In this document: positions 25,327 to 33,528 of the stretch, in pieces | Layout: each line of letters begins with the position of its first letter | Position numbering within the stretch: position 1 is the first letter of the stretch | Assembly (NCBI GenBank): GCA_001795385.1 | Contig: MGOU01000013.1 | Location: forward strand, 1-52,445 | DNA length: 52,445 nt | Direction: 5' to 3' | From: Clostridiales bacterium GWD2_32_19 | GTDB taxonomy: Bacteria; Bacillota; Clostridia; Lachnospirales; UBA12420 | Notes under the pieces: generated by a model | The model's input: only the letters and a program-made list of their open reading frames with translations | Database searches by the model: none | Told to the model about the DNA's origin: nothing | Translations under genes and position numbers: made by a program

Positions 25327-26667
25327 CTATTTCTTTTTAAGTCTAGCAATAAAAAATCCGTCTGTATTATAGATATGTGGCAACAGCTCTATATATCCTT
25401 GCTTTGCTGTATGACATTTTAAGCTATTTGGCAAAAACTCAGTCATATCGCACATTTCAAAATCAAAGTTTTCTATAAACCAATTAACATTATCGATATT
25501 TTCACATTTTGATAATGTACATGTACTATAGATTAATATTCCACCTGATTTTAGGTAGTTTGAAGCAGTTTTTAGTATATCCCTTTGTAATTTAATCAGT
25601 TCTTCTATGTCTTTAGGTGTCCTGTTAAATTTTATGTCTGGTTTTTTTCTAACTATCCCTAACCCTGAACAAGGAGCATCGACTATAATCTTGTCAAATT
25701 TTTCTTGCATTTCTTCGTCTATTATAGTCGCATCCTGTATAATTGGTTTTATTATACTAAGTCCAAGTCTATCTGCTCCATCTTTTATCATATTAAGTTT
25801 ATGGTCATATATATCTCCTGAAATTATTTCACCTTGATTTTTCATCTTTATTGCAGCAAAAAAACTTTTCCCTCCTGGTGCTGCACATATATCAAGTATA
25901 TGCTCACCTTCTTTAGGGGAAAGCACTTCTATAGCAATCATTGAACTTTCATCTTGCACATGAAAATAACCCTTTTTATATTCCTCCAAGACAGTAATAT
26001 TCGCTGTACCAGTAAGTCTTAAATTATTTTCTACATATTTACCTCTTTTCACAGTAATGTGGTTGCTTTCAAGTAAATCTACCAAATCATCAACACTTAT
26101 TTTCGTAGTATTTACACATATATTTACTTCTGGGTCACTATTTAAAAATTGGCATATACTGAGAACTGTATCATAATCATACTCGTTAGTCCACATATCA
26201 ATAATCCATTTAGGATAAGAGTACATTATCTCGAGGTATTCATTTGTGTTACTTTGTGGAAACTCAATTTTACCTTTACTTCTTACTATATTTCGTAGAA
26301 CACCATTTATAAATCCCTGTACATATTTAGGTGCTAAATTTTTACTTACATTAACAGCCTCGTTACAAACCGCACTTTCTGGTACTCTATCCATAAAGTA
26401 AAGCTGATATACTCCACTTCTCAATATGTTCAGAGGGTCCTTTTCCATTTTATTTAATTTTATTTTACTAAATTTACTTATTATATAATCTATAAACCTC
26501 ATATTTTTAATAGTTCCATTTACAATTTGTGTAATAAAGGCTTTATCAAGACTAGATAAATCGTCATATTCATCCAAACTACGCCTAAGTACTACATTAT
26601 TGTACCCACCCTCACTTAAAATTTCAGTAAGTATGCATACCGCTACTTCTCTCGGATTTATCTTCAT
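25327..26667 (-). CDS. rsmB: 16S rRNA m5C967 methyltransferase RsmB
   Basis: 446 residues from the ATG at 26667 (GAGAGGGG 7 bases upstream); an earlier ATG would add 21 hydrophobic residues and is rejected. The N-terminal 130 residues form a NusB-like RNA-binding domain. The catalytic part has DICAAPGGKSFF (SAM loop), VDAPCSGLGIVRKKPD and YSTCTLSKCEN with the two catalytic cysteines. It methylates C967 of 16S rRNA. It is preceded by a 15-bp inverted repeat and follows the pspC-like gene. Confidence 0.95.
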   Translation of the reverse strand: MKINPREVAVCILTEILSEGGYNNVVLRRSLDEYDDLSSLDKAFITQIVNGTIKNMRFIDYIISKFSKIKLNKMEKDPLNILRSGVYQLYFMDRVPESAVCNEAVNVSKNLAPKYVQGFINGVLRNIVRSKGKIEFPQSNTNEYLEIMYSYPKWIIDMWTNEYDYDTVLSICQFLNSDPEVNICVNTTKISVDDLVDLLESNHITVKRGKYVENNLRLTGTANITVLEEYKKGYFHVQDESSMIAIEVLSPKEGEHILDICAAPGGKSFFAAIKMKNQGEIISGDIYDHKLNMIKDGADRLGLSIIKPIIQDATIIDEEMQEKFDKIIVDAPCSGLGIVRKKPDIKFNRTPKDIEELIKLQRDILKTASNYLKSGGILIYSTCTLSKCENIDNVNWFIENFDFEMCDMTEFLPNSLKCHTAKQGYIELLPHIYNTDGFFIARLKKK

Positions 26668-26712
26668 TGGTTTACCCCTCTCTATTATTACTAACTCTAA
26701 AATTAATTTGAT

Positions 26713-26768
26713 GTACCCGCATATAGTCATTGAAAAGGTTAATCTTCTCGATAACTATATGCGGGTAC
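26713..26768. repeat. 15-bp perfect inverted repeat between pspC-like gene and rsmB
   Basis: GTACCCGCATATAGT (26713-26727) and ACTATATGCGGGTAC (26754-26768) with a 26-base spacer. No T-run follows on either strand. It could be an operator, an RNA processing hairpin or a miniature element; it lies between the pspC-like stop and the rsmB ribosome site. Confidence 0.7.
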
Positions 26769-26783
26769 AAGTGTTCTTTTTAA

Positions 26784-26978
26784 TTATATGTTACCATTGT
26801 CCTTTGGCATAATTGCCCAAGCTATTAAGTAAAAGATAATACCTGCGCCACCCGCTAAAGTAAACAATATAACACCAAGTCTCACCAAGGTAGCATCAAT
26901 CCCAAAGTACTCCGCCAACCCTCCACATACACCAGCAATTTTCACATCTGTTTTTGATAAACTAAGTTTTTTATTCAT
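26784..26978 (-). CDS. PspC-domain membrane protein
   Basis: 64 residues, almost exactly one PspC domain: [16 protein letters not shown] with the hydrophobic helix [28 protein letters not shown]. Single-helix proteins of this type (PspC N-terminal module, YvlC-like) sit in the inner membrane and take part in envelope-stress responses. No PspA or other phage-shock partner is near. GGAG precedes the ATG and TATAAT at 27070-27075 (minus strand) is a candidate -10. Confidence 0.9.
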   Translation of the reverse strand: MNKKLSLSKTDVKIAGVCGGLAEYFGIDATLVRLGVILFTLAGGAGIIFYLIAWAIMPKDNGNI

Positions 26979-27093
26979 AATATTGTTCTCCTCTCTATAT
27001 ATATTTTTGTTATCTGACTTTCAATTCACAATCTTTTTCTACTCTTAATTATCTATCTTGCTTTAAATGATTATATCGTTAACAACTTCCTCT

Positions 27094-27304
27094 AATTAGT
27101 ACATTACAGGGGTTGTCCACTTCTTCTACAACTGCATTTAGGCAGTAGTACATGCCATATATCATATATACATACGCATGTCCTACTCACTAAGATTTTC
27201 ACTTTTATCAGTATTATAAATGTATAAACTAAAGCACCTCAAAAGCTAAGATTTAGTACTAATTGTGTTTTGGGTCCTCCCTTAGTATAGGGGATAGACC
27301 CCAA
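27094..27304 (-). ncRNA. Structured intergenic region, candidate RNA or leader
   Basis: The 331-base gap between dacF and the pspC-like gene holds several inverted repeats: AATTAGTAC (27094-27102) with GTACTAATT (27256-27264); ACTGC (27131-27135) with GCAGT; GTAG-TA-CATGC with GCATG-TC-CTAC (27147-27184); and TTGGGTC (27270-27276) with GACCCCAA (27297-27304). The helices are GC-richer than the surroundings. No T-run ends them. No ORF of note. The strand is chosen only because both flanking genes are minus. I cannot match it to a known riboswitch or to 6S RNA by eye. Confidence 0.35.
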
Positions 27305-27309
27305 GCACC

Positions 27310-28470
27310 TTAGTTTACTACCCAACTATATTCACTAATTATCTTATCAAAATTACTAGACATTGTATTCTCTTCTACATATTTGTTGGCTAGTAAAGCG
27401 CCTTCGCATATATAATCCTCATCTATATAAATCCTTGCAACTCCTATCTCCACACCTTTTTCTATAGGTGCTTCGATTTGTTCAGGATAATATATTTCTA
27501 CTCTAAGTTTTTCCTTCTCTGAATCTTTTATCGGCAATATTATATCATTTCTTAAATATAATTCTATACTTTGTTTTTTACTCTTTTTTACTTCCACATT
27601 TTTTGCTAAAATATCATCCTTATTATAAATTACTTCATATTTAAAATTATCAAATCCATAATTCAAAACTTTTTTTGTGTCTGTCCATTTGGCTTGTTTG
27701 CCTGCATTGCCCCATCCGCTTGCAAGAACAACTGAGATAAGTTGCATCCCATTATTTTCTGCGCTTCCGACAAAACATTGTCCTGCAGCATTTGTAAACC
27801 CGGTTTTCACTCCGTTTCCGCCTGGATAGTCAGTCAGTAATTTGTTATGATTTGTCAAACTAAAACTTCTATACTTTCCACGACTAACAGGTGTATATAC
27901 ATTTCTAGTACTAATTATATCTTTAAATTTTTTATTACCAAGTGCATATCTAGTTATCAATGCCATATCGTAGGCAGTCGAGTGATGGTCTTCTTTATCT
28001 AATCCATTTGGTGTTTTAAATACCGTATCTTTTGCACCTATTTCTTTTGCTTTCTCCGTCATCTGCATGCAGAAATTTTCTACACTTCCACTTACATGTT
28101 CCGCTATTGCAACAGCAGCATCATTTGCAGATACTAACATAAGTGCATAAAGCAAATCTTCCAACCTCTGTTTTTCACCTTTTCTTAGATATATCTTAAC
28201 CTTTGGGGCAAGTGCCGCTCTCTGACTAACTACAACAATATCATCAATCTTCGAGTTTTCAAGGGCTAATATACAAGTCATAATTTTAGTAGTACTCGCC
28301 ATTGATCTAGGCTTGTATATGTTCTTACCCCATAATACTCTGCCTGTTTTATAATCCATAAGAATAGAACTATCAGCTGCAACGATAGGCTCCTTCGTTT
28401 GCGCAGCTAAAGCGACATCCAAAAACAACATGTTCAGTATCATAATTATTATTATAATCTTCTTTTTCAA
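27310..28470 (-). CDS. dacF: D-alanyl-D-alanine carboxypeptidase (PBP5/DacF type)
   Basis: 386 residues from TTG at 28470, 8 bases after GGAGG; an earlier TTG overlaps the ribosome site. A signal peptide rich in Ile and Leu is followed by the three penicillin-binding motifs: SMASTTK (SxxK), VSANDAA (SxN) and KTGFTNAAG (KTG). The C-terminal ~110 residues are the PBP5-type beta domain. Such enzymes trim the terminal D-Ala from peptidoglycan outside the membrane; DacF in Bacillus acts in the forespore cortex, so the name is by similarity. No C-terminal amphipathic anchor is obvious. Confidence 0.9.
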   Translation of the reverse strand: MKKKIIIIIMILNMLFLDVALAAQTKEPIVAADSSILMDYKTGRVLWGKNIYKPRSMASTTKIMTCILALENSKIDDIVVVSQRAALAPKVKIYLRKGEKQRLEDLLYALMLVSANDAAVAIAEHVSGSVENFCMQMTEKAKEIGAKDTVFKTPNGLDKEDHHSTAYDMALITRYALGNKKFKDIISTRNVYTPVSRGKYRSFSLTNHNKLLTDYPGGNGVKTGFTNAAGQCFVGSAENNGMQLISVVLASGWGNAGKQAKWTDTKKVLNYGFDNFKYEVIYNKDDILAKNVEVKKSKKQSIELYLRNDIILPIKDSEKEKLRVEIYYPEQIEAPIEKGVEIGVARIYIDEDYICEGALLANKYVEENTMSSNFDKIISEYSWVVN

Positions 28471-28566
28471 TTTTCCATCCTCCAAATATAAATATATACT
28501 TTATTTATATTTGAAAGATACAGACTTTATGAATTTTAGTATTTGTTTTGTAATTTGATACATTTA

Positions 28567-29166
28567 TTATTTTGCTAGTTCCTTCAGTGCTGATTTTACT
28601 ATATCTGCTAAGTTAGTATTATCTTTATCCTTTGTTACTTTTGTCACTATATCATCCGCTACTTTTTTACTATAACCTAAACATTGTAATGCCTCAATTG
28701 CCTCACAATTTATTGATGTGCAAAAATTATTTGTTAAATTGCATACTTGTTGTATAACTTGATAATTCTTAAATTTATCCTTTAACTCTAATATTACCTT
28801 TTGTGCTGTTTTTTTGCCTATACCTGGACATTTACTAAGTGCATCTGCATCTTCTTCGATAATAGCTTTTACGATATTTTCAAAATACATAGCCGAAAGC
28901 ATACCAATAGCCACCTTTGGACCTATTCCTGAAACAGATATAAGCATTTCAAAAATATTCATAGTCTTTTTTTCTAGTGACCCATAAAGTTTCATAATAT
29001 CCTCTTTTACATACAGATATGTATGTATTTTGACTTCTTCGTTTATTTGTGGCAAATTACTATAATCAAGTACAGGGATATAAACTCTATACCCTACTCC
29101 ACCAACATCAACAATCGCATAATTTATCTCTTTTTCAGTCAATATTCCTCGTACATATGAAATCAT
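28567..29166 (-). CDS. ruvA: Holliday junction DNA helicase subunit RuvA
   Basis: 199 residues. N-terminal OB fold (ISYVRGILTEKEINYAIVDVGGVGYRVYIP), two helix-hairpin-helix motifs (ISVSGIGPKVAIGML and LSKCPGIGKKTAQKVILELKDK) and a C-terminal domain III that binds RuvB (residues 150-199). RuvA holds four-way junctions for branch migration. ruvB usually follows; here dacF follows and ruvB is not in the window. GGAG precedes the ATG. Confidence 0.95.
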   Translation of the reverse strand: MISYVRGILTEKEINYAIVDVGGVGYRVYIPVLDYSNLPQINEEVKIHTYLYVKEDIMKLYGSLEKKTMNIFEMLISVSGIGPKVAIGMLSAMYFENIVKAIIEEDADALSKCPGIGKKTAQKVILELKDKFKNYQVIQQVCNLTNNFCTSINCEAIEALQCLGYSKKVADDIVTKVTKDKDNTNLADIVKSALKELAK

Positions 29167-29203
29167 ATTTTTCTCCTTTTAGTAGATGGTTAGAGTTGAA
29201 AGT

Positions 29204-29566
29204 CTATTCTTTATTTTTATCTTTCTTCAACAATTTATCAAGACCGAGTTGTGCAAGTACTCCTGGAACCATATCTATTATTTTCCCCCAACTTTCTTGG
29301 TTTTGTATATTGATTATTTGTGGTTTTCCATCTTTTATAATTAATAACGAGTTAGGAGAAATTTTGGCTCCCATCCCTCCACCAACAGACTCCTTATCAC
29401 CTTTAGCTTGTACAGCCCCAGCAGCTATTCCTAGACTTATATCAATGAGTGGAACTATTATTATTCCATCTATTATTATAGGCTCCCCTACTACAGTTTT
29501 TGTTGTCAAAACATCCTCCAAATTTTTAAACATTTCCTTCAAATTTTTTGATACATTAGATTCCAT
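29204..29566 (-). CDS. gerW: GerW (YtfJ) family sporulation/germination protein
   Basis: 120 residues beginning with a helix (SKNLKEMFKNLEDVL), then TVVGEPIIIDGIIIVPLIDISLGIAAG and the Gly-rich GGGMGAKISPNSLLII, ending with a helix. This is the YtfJ/GerW family, made in sporulating cells and needed for full germination in Bacillus. It overlaps the ytfI-like gene upstream by 11 bases. AAGGAAGG precedes the ATG. Confidence 0.92.
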   Translation of the reverse strand: MESNVSKNLKEMFKNLEDVLTTKTVVGEPIIIDGIIIVPLIDISLGIAAGAVQAKGDKESVGGGMGAKISPNSLLIIKDGKPQIINIQNQESWGKIIDMVPGVLAQLGLDKLLKKDKNKE

Positions 29567-30266
29567 AAGATCCTTCCTTTCTAAAAATTAGTTTTAGTAC
29601 TGTGCCCAGCACAGGTTTTGAAACTAGAAATAATAATGAATATAGCAAACACGCTGCTGGAATTACATGACTTTTAATTAAAAAATTAAACTTTAAATCA
29701 TTTTCACCAATTGCTGTCAATACTTTTATATCCTTAGGCAATATCGGTAGAAATAAAGCTGCTACTGCTGAAGTAACACCATATTTATAGGGATCACTAA
29801 TAAAGATTTCATAGGTACCTTTTGCCGTTTTAAATTTAGTGATAGAAATAATCCTTCTTATAAGTTCAATAACCTCTTGCCTTAGCTCTTTCTTATACTT
29901 ATAGCTTTTCATGCTATTATATTTTTTAAGCAAATTTTTCTTTTCAGGTTTATTTTCTTCTTTTTCATTTTCAACATTTCCACTATCTTGAGTCACTTCT
30001 TCTTTACTGGCCTGATTATTTATTTTAATTTCCTTACCTAAAACCTTAAATGCTGACTCAATCTCGGATTCCTTTATTTTGCTAGTAAATCTAACCAACC
30101 CAAAAAGCAATACAATATCAGCATGTCCATTTATTTTAATTTCTCGTACCAACTCTACCTCAAATGCTACTGGTACACAAATGAGAGCAAATATCAACAC
30201 AATTACAACTAATATAAATACCCATAGAATTTTGAGTATCATTAAAATTATTGTTATAAAGTCCAT
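29556..30266 (-). CDS. DUF2953 (YtfI-like) membrane protein
   Basis: About 236 residues from the second ATG, with AAGGAAG 8 bases upstream. One N-terminal membrane helix (LMILKILWVFILVVIVLIFALICVPV is part of it), a polar Lys/Glu linker and hydrophobic C-terminal segments. DUF2953 genes stand next to gerW/ytfJ in many spore formers, as here. The molecular role is unknown. Confidence 0.82.
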   Translation of the reverse strand: MDFITIILMILKILWVFILVVIVLIFALICVPVAFEVELVREIKINGHADIVLLFGLVRFTSKIKESEIESAFKVLGKEIKINNQASKEEVTQDSGNVENEKEENKPEKKNLLKKYNSMKSYKYKKELRQEVIELIRRIISITKFKTAKGTYEIFISDPYKYGVTSAVAALFLPILPKDIKVLTAIGENDLKFNFLIKSHVIPAACLLYSLLFLVSKPVLGTVLKLIFRKEGSYGI

Positions 30267-30280
30267 TTGCATCTTCCTTT

Positions 30281-30631
30281 TTATGAATTACTTTTCTTAA
30301 GTTGAGTGTATAGCATCTTCGCTATCCCTATCCCACCATTTTCAGTAGCCTCTTTTGAGTACTGTGAATCTCTCATTTCTGTAAACATGGTCTCCCCTTT
30401 TCCTTTAGGAATCAAAGCATCTTCTTCATCTTTACTTAATGTATTTCTCATTTCCTTCATCATTTGTTCAATAAAATAATTCTCAAATTGTTTACACGCC
30501 TCTTGAAGCGCCTTATCATCTTTTGCCTTTACAGCTTCATCAACATTGCCTTTCAAACTACTTGTTTTTATACTATTACCTTGGCTTGTTGCCATATCTA
30601 CCATACTGTTTATGCTTCCATCAATTTTCAT
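30281..30631 (-). CDS. FlgJ-like rod-binding domain protein
   Basis: 116 residues from the ATG after GGAG (9-base gap). The core DDKALQEACKQFENYFIEQMMKEMRNTL with MFTEMRDSQYSKEATENGGIGIAKMLYTQL is the rod-binding domain found at the N-terminus of FlgJ, a scaffold for flagellar rod assembly. The muramidase half of FlgJ is absent, as in many Firmicutes. No flagellar gene is nearby, so it is an orphan; it could serve a rod elsewhere or be a relic. Confidence 0.87.
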   Translation of the reverse strand: MKIDGSINSMVDMATSQGNSIKTSSLKGNVDEAVKAKDDKALQEACKQFENYFIEQMMKEMRNTLSKDEEDALIPKGKGETMFTEMRDSQYSKEATENGGIGIAKMLYTQLKKSNS

Positions 30632-30655
30632 AAATTCCAACTCCTTTTTATATTT

Positions 30656-31480
30656 TCATATTTCTCCCTCAAATACAGTTACTGCAGGTCCACTCATAAA
30701 TACATGATTATTATCCATCCACTCAAGATTTAGAGTTCCTCCTAATAGTTTTACTTTTATTTCTCTATTTGTCTTATTGTTTAACACACTCGCGACGATG
30801 CTCGCACAAGCAGCTGTTCCACAGGCTAAGGTTTCCCCTACTCCTCTTTCCCAAACTCTAACATTTATCTTATTAACTGAACTAACTTCCAGAAATTCAA
30901 CATTTGTTCTATTCGGAAATAGTTTATGATTTTCTATCATTCTACCTATTTTCTCTACATCTATTTTATCGGCATTTTCCACGAAAATTATAGCATGTGG
31001 ATTGCCCATAGATACTGCTGTTATTTTGTAAGTATTACCATCTATAATAAATTCCTCATCAACAACCATGTCTTTGTTGAAAATAATAGGAATACTTTCC
31101 GATTTAAGTATTGGCTCACCCATATCAACTCTCACATTTGACACTATATCATTTTCTACAATAAGTTCAAGCTTTTTTATACCGCCTAGAGTTTCTATAT
31201 CAACCTCTTTTTTATTAGTCATTTTATTATCAAAAATATATTTCCCTACGCATCTTATACCATTACCACACATTTCAGCTTCTGACCCATCCGCATTAAA
31301 TATTCTCATCCGAAAATCAGCTATATTTGATTCACATATTAAAATCAAACCATCTGCGCCTATCCCAAAATGCCTATCACACAGCTTTATAGCAAGCTGA
31401 CTCGGTTTATCTATTTTTTCATTTATATTATTTATAATAATAAAATCATTACCCAAACCCTGCATTTTAGTAAATTTCAT
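30656..31480 (-). CDS. dapF: Diaminopimelate epimerase
   Basis: 274 residues, standard length. MQGLGNDFIIINN opens the fold; ADGSEAEMCGNGIRCVGKY carries the first catalytic Cys and ETLACGTAACASI the second. It converts LL- to meso-diaminopimelate for lysine and peptidoglycan. GGAGGG lies 6 bases before the ATG, and a hairpin element has its near end 23 bases before it. It precedes the rod-binding gene by 24 bases and may be co-transcribed with it. Confidence 0.97.
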   Translation of the reverse strand: MKFTKMQGLGNDFIIINNINEKIDKPSQLAIKLCDRHFGIGADGLILICESNIADFRMRIFNADGSEAEMCGNGIRCVGKYIFDNKMTNKKEVDIETLGGIKKLELIVENDIVSNVRVDMGEPILKSESIPIIFNKDMVVDEEFIIDGNTYKITAVSMGNPHAIIFVENADKIDVEKIGRMIENHKLFPNRTNVEFLEVSSVNKINVRVWERGVGETLACGTAACASIVASVLNNKTNREIKVKLLGGTLNLEWMDNNHVFMSGPAVTVFEGEI

Positions 31481-31503
31481 AAAGACCCTCCTTACTACAG
31501 TAG

Positions 31504-31636
31504 GGTAGTGTCAAATATTTATAGTACTAAATACTACACTATCCCTTTATATTCAATATATTTTATCAGTATTATCTTCCCTCTCGCAATGACAAATTTG
31601 AGGTTTTCATTTTTTCTTAAAACTTTTGACACTATC
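31504..31636 (-). repeat. GGTAGTG hairpin element, copy C (dapF leader), with terminal inverted repeats
   Basis: Ends are GGTAGTGTCAAA (31504-31515) and TTTGACACTATC (31625-31636), a 12-bp terminal inverted repeat with one mismatch. The first ~78 bases match copy A almost exactly. The next bases, CTCGCAATGACAA (31583-31595), are a fragment of the right arm of repeat family R1. Flanking octamers TACAGTAG and TACATAGT are similar but not identical target-site copies. The pattern suggests a miniature transposable element of about 133 bp. The near end is 23 bases from the dapF ATG. Confidence 0.75.
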
Positions 31637-31701
31637 TACATAGTATCGTAGTTATTACTATCTATGTTATGTATTCTAATTTTACCCTTAAACAATAAAA
31701 A

Positions 31702-31724
31702 AAGCAAGACTTTTTTTCTTGCTT
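31702..31724 (-). terminator. Terminator downstream of rluB
   Basis: AAGCAAGA (31702-31709) and TCTTGCTT (31717-31724), 8 bp, followed on the minus strand by a run of T (complement of 31695-31701). It ends the pyrimidine-salvage/rluB operon. Confidence 0.82.
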
Positions 31725-31743
31725 ATGGAAATCTTTGGATTTA

Positions 31744-32466
31744 TTAAGTTAACTTTTGTTTTAAATATTCTAGTTCTCTCGGAGTGAGCATCCTATACTC
31801 TCCAACTGGAAGCTCTCCTAGTTTCAAGTTACCTATAGATATTCTTTCAAGTTTAATTACCTCATGTCCAATTTTCTCACACATTTTTCTTACTTGTCTA
31901 TTTCTACCTTCATGTATTGTTATCATTAGTTCGCAATTTTTATCAAACATTTTATTCACGCTTACCTTTGCAGGTTGCGTTTTTTTACCATCTATACTTA
32001 CGCCTTTTCTCATTTGCTCTAATTTTTCTTCAGTGGGTATGTCCTTCACTTTTGCTAGATAAGTCTTTGCTATTTCCTTACTTGGGTGAGTTAGTTTGTA
32101 TGTCAAATCTCCATCGTTGGTAATCAAAAGCAGCCCTGTTGTATCATAGTCTAGCCTACCTACTGGATATACCCTTTGTTTTACTTTCTTTAGCAAGCTA
32201 AGTACACTCGGTCTGTCAAATTGATCTTTTGCTGTTGTTACATATTTTGCTGGTTTGTTCATGATTATATATATATTTGCCGTTGCCTTTTTTACTGGTT
32301 TTCCTTCACAAGTAACCTCGACTTGTTCAGGGTCTACCTTAGTCCCCAGCTCAGTAATTTTCTTACCATTCACTATAACCTTGCCTGCAAGTATCAACTC
32401 TTCAGCTTTCCTACGAGATGCCACTCCTGCATCAGCCAAAAATTTTTGCAACCTTTCTTCACTCAT
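31744..32466 (-). CDS. rluB: 23S rRNA pseudouridine synthase, RluB family
   Basis: 240 residues. Residues 1-60 are an S4 RNA-binding domain (EERLQKFLADAGVASRRKAEELI). The catalytic part has VGRLDYDTTGLLLITNDG with the catalytic Asp, and KTYLAKV and GRNRQVRKM motifs. RsuA/RluB enzymes make pseudouridine in rRNA (Psi2605 in E. coli 23S for RluB). The ATG overlaps the cdd stop (ATGA), so the genes are coupled. Confidence 0.93.
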   Translation of the reverse strand: MSEERLQKFLADAGVASRRKAEELILAGKVIVNGKKITELGTKVDPEQVEVTCEGKPVKKATANIYIIMNKPAKYVTTAKDQFDRPSVLSLLKKVKQRVYPVGRLDYDTTGLLLITNDGDLTYKLTHPSKEIAKTYLAKVKDIPTEEKLEQMRKGVSIDGKKTQPAKVSVNKMFDKNCELMITIHEGRNRQVRKMCEKIGHEVIKLERISIGNLKLGELPVGEYRMLTPRELEYLKQKLT

Positions 32467-32861
32467 AACATTTCTCCTCTAAACGCATTTGGTAATATAT
32501 CATTAATATTTTCTATTAGTATATTGCCCTCTTTATTTTCTAATATTACTTCTCCATCTAACATGAATTCTGCAATGACTTGCCTGCAAATTCCACATGG
32601 ATATGTGTACTCATTACTACTTGATACAATTGCTATAGCTTTTATTTTTCTTTCTCCTTCTGAAACAGCCTTAAATATTGCAGTTCTTTCTGCACAATTT
32701 GTAGCACCATATGATGCATTTTCCACATTACATCCTGTATATATTTTACCACTTTCAGTTAAAAGTGCAGATCCTACTTTGAAATTTGAATATGGAGAAT
32801 ATGAATTTTTCATTACTTCTTTTGCAGCTTCAATAAGTTTTCTTCTCATTTCATCATTCAT
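32463..32861 (-). CDS. cdd: Cytidine deaminase
   Basis: 132 residues, the tetrameric short form. CNVENASYGATNCAERTA holds the zinc Cys and catalytic Glu, PCGICRQVIAEF the other two zinc Cys. It deaminates cytidine and deoxycytidine in pyrimidine salvage. Directly upstream is a nucleoside/thymidylate-kinase-like gene (3 bases apart), which fits the same pathway. Confidence 0.96.
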   Translation of the reverse strand: MNDEMRRKLIEAAKEVMKNSYSPYSNFKVGSALLTESGKIYTGCNVENASYGATNCAERTAIFKAVSEGERKIKAIAIVSSSNEYTYPCGICRQVIAEFMLDGEVILENKEGNILIENINDILPNAFRGEML

Positions 32862-32864
32862 ATC

Positions 32865-33446
32865 TTATACCCCTTCTATCCCAAGTATTCTTGTCAATTC
32901 AGCTTTTGCCACATCGAAGTCATCTGTATAGATATCTATTACTTTTATATTTTCGGTTAAAGATTTTATTTCATTCATTACTTCATTATAAATATCCTGT
33001 TGTTTTGTACTATTCTCTATGTTAAATTTTAATGCATGATGGCTTGGTTTATCTCTATCCATTCTTTCTCCAAAAATATTTACATCCTTAATTTTTAAAT
33101 TAAAAACATATATATCAAAATCCGCCAAGTCTATCTTAGTAATTAGATTTTTAAAAATCTTACTATAGTCATAACTTCTATATCCAAGCTTACAATAAAC
33201 ATATTCTGTTATAAATATTCTATCAAATAATAAGTTAACACCACAATCTTCCATCATTGCTATGTAATTTACAAGATTCTTATACATTATTTCTGAGCGT
33301 TTTCTCGCCTCTTCCTCAGTTTTATATTTACTACCTGTAAGTCTATAAAGATTAGTATAAACTATTTTTTCCCTCAACCAATTTGTAAGTCCTGTTTTAC
33401 CCACTCCTTGTGGTCCTTCTAAAATTATTAATTTTTCCTTTGACAC
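32865..33446 (-). CDS. Thymidylate/deoxynucleoside kinase-like P-loop protein
   Basis: 193 residues, GTG start with GGGAGG 7 bases upstream. IILEGPQGVGKTGLT is a Walker A loop; NLLFDRIFITEYVYC matches the DR(S/F)xxSxxVY region of the dNK/Tmk group. The lid and LID Arg pattern are weak (ERMDRDKPS). A nucleoside or nucleotide kinase in pyrimidine salvage fits the cdd neighbour; the substrate is unknown. It could also be a phage-type kinase relative. Confidence 0.72.
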   Translation of the reverse strand: MSKEKLIILEGPQGVGKTGLTNWLREKIVYTNLYRLTGSKYKTEEEARKRSEIMYKNLVNYIAMMEDCGVNLLFDRIFITEYVYCKLGYRSYDYSKIFKNLITKIDLADFDIYVFNLKIKDVNIFGERMDRDKPSHHALKFNIENSTKQQDIYNEVMNEIKSLTENIKVIDIYTDDFDVAKAELTRILGIEGV

Positions 33447-33528
33447 AATAAAGCCTCCCTCTTATAATGTACTATTTTAGTTTAATCTTTTGTTTTTAGA
33501 CATTTCTGTTTACATTTAACTTACTTCC

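Noticed and set aside
27094-27304. A named riboswitch or 6S RNA at the dacF–pspC gap
   Set aside because: Helices are evident, but no diagnostic loop sequence of a known class could be identified, so only a structured region is reported.
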